A DNA stretch of 7,824 nucleotides from Candidatus Dojkabacteria bacterium (GTDB taxonomy: Bacteria; Patescibacteriota; Dojkabacteria; J137), in NCBI GenBank assembly GCA_003694175.1, contig RFKV01000094.1:1-7824 (forward strand), read 5' to 3'. This document shows, in pieces, positions 1 to 4,739 of the stretch. Made by a program: the position numbers and the translations under genes. The first letter of the stretch is position 1. Every line of letters begins with the position of its first letter. The notes under the pieces are model-generated. The model was given only the letters and a program-made list of their open reading frames with translations, was not told where the DNA came from and ran no database searches.

Positions 1-92
1 ATACTATACTCGATTGCAAGGAAATAATAAAAAATTTTTCAAAAGATATGAACATTTAGCTATTCATCTCTTCTTCTTTACCAAACTTAGTA

Positions 93-110
93 CTTAATAC
101 TAGTATCAAG
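93..110. repeat. Imperfect 18-bp palindrome upstream of the rpmG promoter
   Basis: CTTAATACTAGTATCAAG matches its own reverse complement at 16 of 18 positions, around the perfect core ATACTAGTAT. It lies about 20 bp upstream of the -35 box of the rpmG promoter, so it could be an operator. AT-rich palindromes also arise by chance, and no regulator is visible nearby. The rest of 1-129 shows no convincing gene. Confidence 0.25.
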
Positions 111-129
111 AATTCGTATAAATGACAAC

Positions 130-158
130 TTGATTTAATTTTGACAATAAATTATAAT
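130..158 (+). promoter_or_regulatory. Sigma70-type promoter of the rpmG-secE-nusG-ribosomal protein cluster
   Basis: A -35 box TTGATT (130-135) is separated by exactly 17 bp from a perfect -10 box TATAAT (153-158). A start near 165 would give a leader of about 42 nt before rpmG. A perfect TTGACA at 141-146 lies inside the spacer, only 6 bp from the -10 box, so it cannot pair with it. This is the only clear plus-strand promoter before rplL, so it may drive the whole cluster. Confidence 0.65.
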
Positions 159-167
159 AGAAATGGT

Positions 168-187
168 AGCAGTAGTAAGCAGTAGTA
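168..187 (+). repeat. Tandem 10-bp repeat at the start of the rpmG leader
   Basis: AGCAGTAGTA occurs twice, head to tail (168-177 and 178-187), a few bases after the predicted transcription start. It occupies about half of the untranslated leader. Its role is unknown; slippage duplication or a leader element are both possible. Confidence 0.6.
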
Positions 188-206
188 CGAGTTATAAATC
201 TTTATT

Positions 207-401
207 ATGTCGAAATCTTCTAATAAAAAGAAAAAACAAAGCGTTTTTAGGTTTGTTAATACTGAGACTGGGGAGCACTATACAGTAAGATTAAGTAAAG
301 ATGCTGCAGAAAAGTTAAATGAAGGAAAAAAAAACATAATGAAATTTAGTAGAGTCTTAAGAAAACATGTAGGGTTTACTTTATCCAAGAAGGTAAAATA
401 G
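207..401 (+). CDS. rpmG: 50S ribosomal protein L33
   Basis: This 64-residue basic protein is a component of the large ribosomal subunit. After a lysine-rich N-terminus it has the L33 layout: TGEHYTV at about residues 22-28, then EKLNEGKKNIMKFS and the family signature LRKHV at about 51-55, with a basic tail. There are no CxxC pairs, so it is the zinc-independent form. It is slightly longer than the usual 50-55 residues because of the N-terminal extension. Position agrees with function: rpmG often sits just before tRNA-Trp/secE/nusG. The ATG has no Shine-Dalgarno sequence; the preceding bases are AT-rich. It is the first gene after the promoter at 130-158 and ends in TAG. Confidence 0.88.
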   Translation: MSKSSNKKKKQSVFRFVNTETGEHYTVRLSKDAAEKLNEGKKNIMKFSRVLRKHVGFTLSKKVK

Positions 402-453
402 AGATAGATTCTTTTGAGTGAAATTAGTTATGTATACAGTTGTGTTGACTGTT

Positions 454-524
454 GCGGGTGTAAGTTAATGGTAAGCTGCCGGTCTCCAAAACCGGAATTC
501 CTAGTTCGAATCTAGGCGCCCGTG
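454..524 (+). tRNA. trnW: tRNA-Trp (anticodon CCA)
   Basis: A complete 71-nt cloverleaf. The acceptor strands are 454-460 and 517-523; the D stem AGTT/AGCT encloses a loop containing GG. The anticodon stem is CCGGT/ACCGG with loop CTCCAAA, giving anticodon CCA at 486-488. The T arm is CCTAG-TTCGAAT-CTAGG and the discriminator base is G524, as usual for tRNA-Trp. The 3' CCA is not encoded, so a CCA-adding enzyme is needed. Two wobble pairs occur in the acceptor, including an unusual G1-U72. It lies between rpmG and secE, a common bacterial arrangement, and its 3' end is 21 nt before the secE start, so 3' processing would leave secE mRNA with a very short leader. Confidence 0.95.
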
Positions 525-545
525 TATTTTTACTGAGAAATATAA

Positions 546-740
546 ATGAAGCTTGTGAAAAAATTTAGACTGTTCCTCAGTGGTCTGATAGCAGAACTAA
601 AAGAGGTAAAATATGTTAGTCTTAGATTGGTATTGGTAAATGCAGCTCAGATCGTAATGTTTATACTGTTTGTAACATTTTTTGTTGTTATAATCGATTC
701 AATATTAAAATTAGTTAGAGAGCTCATAATGTTTTTTTAA
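546..740 (+). CDS. secE: Preprotein translocase subunit SecE
   Basis: This 64-residue single-span membrane protein clamps SecY in the SecYEG export channel of the inner membrane. The cytoplasmic N-terminal part carries the amphipathic helix ELKEVKYVSLR (about residues 18-28), matching the family pattern E-x-K-K-V-x-W-P. The usual WP is replaced here by YV. A single hydrophobic segment follows at about residues 33-56 (AQIVMFILFVTFFVVIID). Length is typical of short bacterial SecE. It lies directly after tRNA-Trp and 14 nt before nusG, the classical secE-nusG pair. Only a weak GAG lies upstream of the ATG, so there is no real Shine-Dalgarno sequence. Confidence 0.88.
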   Translation: MKLVKKFRLFLSGLIAELKEVKYVSLRLVLVNAAQIVMFILFVTFFVVIIDSILKLVRELIMFF

Positions 741-754
741 TTAAATTATTTTTT

Positions 755-1306
755 ATGGGAAGAGAGGATATTGGACTTAAATGGTACATTATAACTTGTC
801 GTGCTGGCAAAGAGAATTCCATAGTTAGATTTCTACGACAAGCTATAAAAGCTAGTGGTTATGAGAACCTTATAATTGATGTCGTTGTCCCAACACAGGA
901 AAAGATCGTGATGGTTAAAGGGAAAAAAAAGAAAGTAGAAGAAAGAATTTTACCAGGTTATATTCTAACTCGTTTGATTGCTCAAGATTCCGTATTGAAC
1001 CTTATAAGAAATATCGAGGGGGTTACAGGTTTTGTTTCTGCTGGAGATGGAAGACCAAAAGAGATTGACGAAAAAGAAGTTAAAGCTATTTTAGCTTACA
1101 CATCGATAAGACAGGAACCAGTGTACGATGTAAAGTTTACTCCTGGTATGCCAGTAAAAATTAATCACGGACCCTTTAAAGATTTCATAGGTCAGGTAGA
1201 GTCAGTTAACGAGCAAAAAGGGCAAGTAAAGGTTATACTTCAGTTGTTTGGGAAAGACACTCCTGTTGAATTTGACTTACTTGAAGTGTCAAGTATTTCC
1301 GAGTAG
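755..1306 (+). CDS. nusG: Transcription termination/antitermination protein NusG
   Basis: A 183-residue protein that binds RNA polymerase. In bacteria generally its C-terminal domain contacts Rho or ribosomal protein S10. The NGN domain starts with KWYIITCRAGKE (from residue 9) and includes the conserved ILPGYILTRL (about 64-73) and IEGVTGFVSAGDGRP (about 87-101). The KOW domain follows at about 128-178: PGMPVKINHGPFKDFIGQV, then the conserved LFGKDTPVEFDLLEV end. Length is normal. The insert usual in the NGN loop is short and lysine-rich (VKGKKKKVEE). It sits between secE and rplK, as in most bacteria. The start ATG is preceded by a T/A-rich stretch without a Shine-Dalgarno sequence. The likely partner Rho is encoded at 4740-6344. 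Confidence 0.96.
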   Translation: MGREDIGLKWYIITCRAGKENSIVRFLRQAIKASGYENLIIDVVVPTQEKIVMVKGKKKKVEERILPGYILTRLIAQDSVLNLIRNIEGVTGFVSAGDGRPKEIDEKEVKAILAYTSIRQEPVYDVKFTPGMPVKINHGPFKDFIGQVESVNEQKGQVKVILQLFGKDTPVEFDLLEVSSISE

Positions 1307-1332
1307 GATGTATTAATAAACATTGCATAAGT

Positions 1333-1761
1333 ATGGCAAAAGAGATCATAAAAAAAATTAAATTACAGATAATTGGTGGTAAAGCTACTCCTGCTCCACC
1401 GCTGGGTCCAATCCTGGGACAGAATGGAATACCAATACCTCAGTTTTGTCAGGAGTTTAACGAGAAGTCTTCATCGATGGTTGGGTACGAGATTCCTGTA
1501 GTGGTACAAGTATTTAAGGATAGAACGTTTAAAATGACTCTATTGCAACCGACTGTGGCAGGGATGCTTAAAAAGTTTGCGAACATAGAGAAAGGTTCTG
1601 CCACTCCGAATTCTAAGAAAATCGGTAAAGTTAATATGTCAGACATAGTTGAGATAGCAAAAAGAAAACTTCCAGATTTAAACACAAAAAAGTTGGAATC
1701 AGCTGTAAAGATTGTTTTAGGAACAGCAAAAAGCCTAGGTTTAGAAGTTATTGATAACTAA
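1333..1761 (+). CDS. rplK: 50S ribosomal protein L11
   Basis: A 142-residue protein of the GTPase-associated centre of the large subunit. The N-terminal domain has the conserved PAPPLGPILGQNGI (about residues 20-33), which includes the prolines contacted by thiostrepton-type antibiotics in other bacteria. The segment usually reading TPPAAVLLKKAAG is QPTVAGMLKKFAN here, losing one proline of the pair, a modest divergence. The C-terminal rRNA-binding domain has IEKGSATPNSKKIGKVN and a GTAKSLGLEV end. Length is exactly typical. It starts 26 nt after nusG and is followed by rplA. No L1-type feedback leader fits in the short upstream gap, and no Shine-Dalgarno sequence is seen. Confidence 0.96.
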   Translation: MAKEIIKKIKLQIIGGKATPAPPLGPILGQNGIPIPQFCQEFNEKSSSMVGYEIPVVVQVFKDRTFKMTLLQPTVAGMLKKFANIEKGSATPNSKKIGKVNMSDIVEIAKRKLPDLNTKKLESAVKIVLGTAKSLGLEVIDN

Positions 1762-1799
1762 AATTAAGCTCAAAGGTTTAATGTTTAATTTCTTTAAAT

Positions 1800-2432
1800 A
1801 TGAGATTTTTAGAAGCAATTAACCAGGTAAGAAAGTCAAAAAAAAGAAAATTTGACGAAACTCTTGATGCAAATATTTTATTAAATCTCAAAGAGAATCA
1901 AAAAAATGAGGTTATTAGGGGCTTCGTACAGTTCCCTAACAAGTTCGGGTTCGATAAAAGGGTTGTTGTCTTTGCGGAAGAGGTAGATTTACAAAACGCA
2001 GCTATTGAATCTGGAGCAGTAAGGGCAGGATCAGACGATTTATTAAAAGAAGTATCATCGGGAGAATACGTGGATTTCGACGTTGTAATTGCTACACCTT
2101 CGATAATGCCTAAGTTAATTAAACTTGGAAAAGTTTTGGGACCTAAAGGCCTTATGCCAAACCCAAAAGATGGAACTGTTACTAGTGAAATATCTGCAGC
2201 TGTAAAAAAATTTAAGCAAGGTTCTGTAAATTTTAAATCGCAGCAAGGCCAAGGAACTATTAATTTAGCTTTCGGCAAGTTAAGTCAATCTGACAGGGAA
2301 CTGCAAGAGAATTTTACAGCCTTACTACTATCGATAAAAGATGTCGCTGGAAAGTTCTGTAATCCTGTGATTAAACGTGCTATAATAAAATCGACAATGA
2401 GTGCAGCTTACTTAGTTGACACTAATTTGTAA
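1800..2432 (+). CDS. rplA: 50S ribosomal protein L1
   Basis: A 210-residue protein that forms the mobile L1 stalk near the E site. The signature is clear: VIATPSIMPKLIKLGKVLGPKG followed by LMPNPKDGTVT (about residues 98-131). KFDETLDANILLNL near the N-terminus matches the first half of domain I, and GTINLAFGKLS the second. It is about 20 residues shorter than most L1 proteins, because both ends are trimmed (it begins at the MRFLEAINQVRK helix). It follows rplK by 38 nt and precedes the rplJ leader. The ATG lies after an AT-rich stretch without a Shine-Dalgarno sequence. Confidence 0.95.
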   Translation: MRFLEAINQVRKSKKRKFDETLDANILLNLKENQKNEVIRGFVQFPNKFGFDKRVVVFAEEVDLQNAAIESGAVRAGSDDLLKEVSSGEYVDFDVVIATPSIMPKLIKLGKVLGPKGLMPNPKDGTVTSEISAAVKKFKQGSVNFKSQQGQGTINLAFGKLSQSDRELQENFTALLLSIKDVAGKFCNPVIKRAIIKSTMSAAYLVDTNL

Positions 2433-2455
2433 AGTGTAAGATTATTGATTGTAAA

Positions 2456-2534
2456 GTCAAAGAAACTAGGTACGCAATTTAAATCCTAGCGAGGCTTTTA
2501 CCTGTAGGCGCCTTGCAAGGTGCCTTTTTATTTA
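2456..2534 (+). promoter_or_regulatory. L10-type ribosomal protein leader with attenuator, upstream of rplJ
   Basis: The RNA has CAAAGA, a stem CTAGG (2466-2470)/CCTAG (2485-2489) and directly after it CGAGG (2490-2494). This matches what I recall of the L10 leader family (AAAGA, AGGU, then CCUnCCGAGGU), where L10-L12 complexes bind their own mRNA. Downstream is an intrinsic terminator. A 7-bp alternative pairing, GCGAGGC (2489-2495) with GCCTTGC (2510-2516), would break both the L10-binding stem and the terminator. It therefore looks like an antiterminator. Inferred logic: excess L10 stabilises the first stem and frees the terminator, reducing rplJL transcription. Confidence 0.7.
2506..2533 (+). 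terminator. Intrinsic terminator (attenuator) between rplA and rplJ
   Basis: AGGCGCCT (2506-2513) pairs with AGGTGCCT (2518-2525) with one G-T wobble around a small TGCA loop, and TTTTTATTT follows. It is the most GC-rich hairpin in the ribosomal cluster. Since rplJ and rplL have no other obvious promoter, it is probably conditional and separates rplKA from rplJL expression. Confidence 0.8.
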
Positions 2535-2573
2535 GTGTTTAAAATAGGAAATTGAAATTTTAGTTTGGCTAAT

Positions 2574-3104
2574 ATGCCTAAAAGTAGGTTGGAGAAGCAA
2601 ACGTTACTAGAGAATTATAAAAGTTACATGACTTCGTCGGAGTCTGTTATACTTGTGAAGCAATCTGGTATCAAGGTAAATTTAGTAAACAATTTAAAAA
2701 AGGATTTGTTTGACATGAATGTAAAGGTTACCACAATTAAAAATTCATTGTTTAGGAAAGCGGTGGATTCGCTTTCTATAGACTTAAAAGTGAACAATGG
2801 ATCTTACTTGGCTTTCTTTGTGCCAGGCAGGACTACAGAGTGTATGAAAGTAATAGTTAAGTTTTTAGAAACAGTTAAAGCTGAGCTTAAGGATAAGGTA
2901 AATGTGGATCTAGATTGTGGGGTTGTTGAAGGTAGAGTTTTTGATAGCGAACAATTAAAGAGTCTGACAAACTTACCTAGCAAAAGAGACTCTGTATCTA
3001 TGATTGTAGGTACAATAGAGTCATCAATTGGTCATGTAGTTAGACTTATAGAATATCCGTTAAGTTCATGTTTGTACGTAATAAGTGAAAGATTTAAAAA
3101 TTAG
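2574..3104 (+). CDS. rplJ: 50S ribosomal protein L10
   Basis: L10 anchors the L7/L12 dimers to the large-subunit stalk base and, in other bacteria, represses its own mRNA. The product is 176 residues from the ATG at 2574. A TTG at 2565 would add MAN, but the ATG aligns better with the usual short N-terminus before the first helix (RLEKQTLLENYKSYM). Family features are VILVKQSGIKVNLVNNLKKDL, the KVTTIKNSLFRKAV segment (rRNA binding), and LTNLPSKRDSVSMIVG before the C-terminal helix that docks L7/L12. It is divergent but of normal length. It is preceded by the attenuator leader and followed by rplL after 24 nt. No Shine-Dalgarno sequence is present. Confidence 0.93.
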   Translation: MPKSRLEKQTLLENYKSYMTSSESVILVKQSGIKVNLVNNLKKDLFDMNVKVTTIKNSLFRKAVDSLSIDLKVNNGSYLAFFVPGRTTECMKVIVKFLETVKAELKDKVNVDLDCGVVEGRVFDSEQLKSLTNLPSKRDSVSMIVGTIESSIGHVVRLIEYPLSSCLYVISERFKN

Positions 3105-3128
3105 TTTTATTTATTATTGTAAAATCTT

Positions 3129-3530
3129 ATGAAAACTGAAAAAGTTCAAAAGATAGTAGATGCCATTAAGGAGCTTTCCTTGCTTGAGGCATTTGAATTA
3201 AAAAAAGCTTTAGAAGAAGAGTTTGGTGTTACTGCGTCGGCAGGATTTTCACCGATGCAATTTAATTCAGCATCAGCCTCTGAAGCAACTAGCCCTGATG
3301 AGCAAAAAGATGCAAAAACTGAATTTGACGTAATGCTAACCGCAGTGCCAGGAGACAAAAAAATCGGAGTTATAAAGGTTGTAAAAAGTATTACTGGTCT
3401 TGGTTTGAAAGAAGCGAAAGATCTGGTAGAAGCTGCTCCCACAAAAATTAAAGAAGGCGTGAAAAAAGAAGAGGCGGAAAACATCAAAAAAATGATAGAG
3501 GCAGAGGGAGGCTCAGTTGACATAAAGTAA
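3129..3530 (+). CDS. rplL: 50S ribosomal protein L7/L12
   Basis: A 133-residue acidic stalk protein that recruits translation GTPases. The N-terminal dimerisation domain (residues 1-35) contains IKELSLLEAFELKKALEEEFGV. A flexible Ser/Ala-rich hinge follows (about 36-65), slightly longer than usual. The C-terminal domain (about 65-133) carries the factor-binding signature KKIGVIKVVKSITGLGLKEAK and the following DLVEAAPTKIKEGV. The protein ends VDIK, close to the family VELK. It follows rplJ, as in nearly all bacteria. Unusually, rpoB does not follow; a terminator and a convergent gene do. The start has no Shine-Dalgarno sequence. Confidence 0.96.
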   Translation: MKTEKVQKIVDAIKELSLLEAFELKKALEEEFGVTASAGFSPMQFNSASASEATSPDEQKDAKTEFDVMLTAVPGDKKIGVIKVVKSITGLGLKEAKDLVEAAPTKIKEGVKKEEAENIKKMIEAEGGSVDIK

Positions 3531-3583
3531 AAGTCTCCATGAGTCTAAGTTAAATTTTTCTTCTGTTCCGCTCTGAAAACAGT

Positions 3584-3637
3584 AAAGAGGTGGAGGTCGC
3601 CTCATGTCCTCATGTGGTGTGTTCCCCTCTTTTTTTT
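3584..3637 (+). terminator. Terminator of the rplJL transcript, overlapping the end of the convergent gene
   Basis: AAAGAGG (3584-3590) plus GG (3592-3593) pairs with CC (3624-3625) plus CCTCTTT (3626-3632), with one bulged T; an eight-base T-run ends at 3637. The 30-nt loop contains a smaller hairpin and a tandem 8-bp repeat, CCTCATGT twice (3600-3615). A further CTGTT/AACAG hairpin precedes it (3563-3582). The last codons of the minus-strand gene ending at 3610 lie within this structure. Confidence 0.7.
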
Positions 3638-4344
3638 ATGTCGTAAATTCTATTGATATAATAGTCGCTATTTAGCTCTGAAAAAATTATAGGAATTGAA
3701 AAAACCTTAGATATTTTTTTCTGGTCCAATTTTGCTTTGTAAAAATTAGAGATCTTAACTTCTGCAAATGATCCTTTTTTATTTAATAGATATCTTTTGT
3801 TCATAAAATTATTTAACATTTTCAGACATTTAAGTACTACTAGCTCATTAGCAGCTAAGAAACCATAATTTTGATCTTCATCATAAATTCCAGAGTATAT
3901 AGTTAAAGAGCTAGGGGATACAATTAGTACACTTTTTTCTGAACTTAGATCTAAAAAAGGTATTGTTAAAAATCTTGACTTTTCTAATGTGCACAAACAC
4001 TGTACATTATTTTGGTTATTAAACACTTCCCTGTTTCCTAACTCTGTTATTTTAATTCTAAGATTGTTAAATAAGCTTTTCTTTAATGCTGGATGTAGAA
4101 ATGAGTCGTCATAACGATAGACATACACCTCAGATCCGGTCTTCAATGTTTCATTTTCAATCAAATCAAATATTAAATTTACAACATTTACAGTTGATGT
4201 TTCCAAAGTAGCTTTCAGTAAGAGGATTGGACTTTCACCAGTGACATCATAAACCAAGTACTCATCGTCTATATCAAAAATAAAAAATTTTTTTTTGGAT
4301 TTAAAACCTGTAGGAAACACGAAACGCCGAATTGTGCTAGTCAT
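3610..4344 (-). CDS. Hypothetical protein of 244 residues, unknown family
   Basis: I do not recognise this protein. It has no evident signal peptide, transmembrane segment, nucleotide-binding loop or cysteine motif. The N-terminal half alternates charged and hydrophobic residues (FFIFDIDDEYLVYDV, about 20-34; GSEVYVYRYDD, about 71-81), suggesting a beta-rich fold. A central strand-like stretch SVLIVSPSSLTIYSGIYD (about 138-155) is followed by a helical segment LAANELVVLKCLKMLNNFMNKR (about 163-184). The C-terminus is lysine-rich. It starts with ATG 16 nt downstream of tRNA-Arg on the same strand, so the two are probably co-transcribed. It is the only gene here ending in TGA, and its last codons overlap the rplL terminator. 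Codon bias matches the neighbours, so it is likely a real, lineage-restricted gene. Confidence 0.75.
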   Translation of the reverse strand: MTSTIRRFVFPTGFKSKKKFFIFDIDDEYLVYDVTGESPILLLKATLETSTVNVVNLIFDLIENETLKTGSEVYVYRYDDSFLHPALKKSLFNNLRIKITELGNREVFNNQNNVQCLCTLEKSRFLTIPFLDLSSEKSVLIVSPSSLTIYSGIYDEDQNYGFLAANELVVLKCLKMLNNFMNKRYLLNKKGSFAEVKISNFYKAKLDQKKISKVFSIPIIFSELNSDYYINRIYDIKKRGEHTT

Positions 4345-4360
4345 CGCGGATAGAAATAAG

Positions 4361-4434
4361 TACCCTTGGTAGGAGTCGAACCTACAACCTCTCCCTTAGG
4401 ACGGGATTGCTCTATCCAATTGAGCTACAAGAGC
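4361..4434 (-). tRNA. trnR: tRNA-Arg (anticodon CCT)
   Basis: A 74-nt cloverleaf on the minus strand. Acceptor GCTCTTG pairs with CAAGGGT; the D stem is GCTC/GAGC with loop AATTGGATA; the T arm is GTAGG-TTCGACT-CCTAC; the discriminator is A. The anticodon loop GTCCTAA gives CCT (complement of 4398-4400), which reads AGG. Odd points are a G1-U72 wobble, an A-G mismatch at the top of the anticodon stem, and G instead of a pyrimidine at loop position 32. The 3' CCA is not encoded. A possible -10 box TAAAAT lies at 4454-4459, without a clear -35. The hypothetical gene follows 16 nt downstream. Confidence 0.93.
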
Positions 4435-4699
4435 AAAATACACAGCCAAAGTGATTTTAACACAAAGCCATAATAATTTCTATAAACCATCAAACTAGTA
4501 GTGATTAATTCAAATCTTATGAACAAAGTAAAAGTTTAGTGACATTCAAACTTATTGAAGAGAATGTCAAACCAAGAGTAACTACACAAAAGACAAACAA
4601 AGATAAATTTAGTAAACTGGAAAGTGCAAAATATAACCTAAACAAAAACGAGATTCACTTTTGTATTTAGAAGTTTCATGTCGTACTTCGTCAATCGAC
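4435..4699. other. AT-rich intergenic spacer between rho and tRNA-Arg
   Basis: No open reading frame, RNA gene or repeat is convincing here. The segment must hold the promoter of tRNA-Arg; a weak TAAAAT at 4454-4459 on the minus strand is the only candidate. Near 4679-4700 an inverted repeat TGTCG/CGACA sits just downstream of the rho terminator on the minus strand and may back it up. Confidence 0.4.
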
Positions 4700-4728
4700 A
4701 AAAAATTCTGAATATTCATTCTAGAATT
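4700..4728 (-). terminator. AT-rich intrinsic terminator of rho
   Basis: Read on the minus strand, 11 nt after the rho stop: AATTCT-A-GAAT, loop GAAT, ATTC-AGAATT, giving a 10-bp stem with one bulged A, followed by a run of T. The stem is AT-rich, so it may be weak alone. A second inverted repeat (TGTCG/CGACA, 4679-4700) follows directly. Confidence 0.6.
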
Positions 4729-4739
4729 CAGTTGTAAAG

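Noticed and set aside
1..55. Minus-strand frame open to the left edge (ATG at 55, 18 codons)
   Set aside because: Too short and of unremarkable AT-rich composition. No convincing promoter or start signal, so it cannot be separated from chance.
141..146. Perfect TTGACA as -35 of the rpmG promoter
   Set aside because: Only 6 bp from TATAAT; at 17 bp downstream there is no -10 box. TTGATT at 130-135 fits the spacing instead.
1449..1685. Minus-strand frame inside rplK, and similar ones inside rplA and rplL
   Set aside because: Antisense shadows of well-identified ribosomal protein genes.
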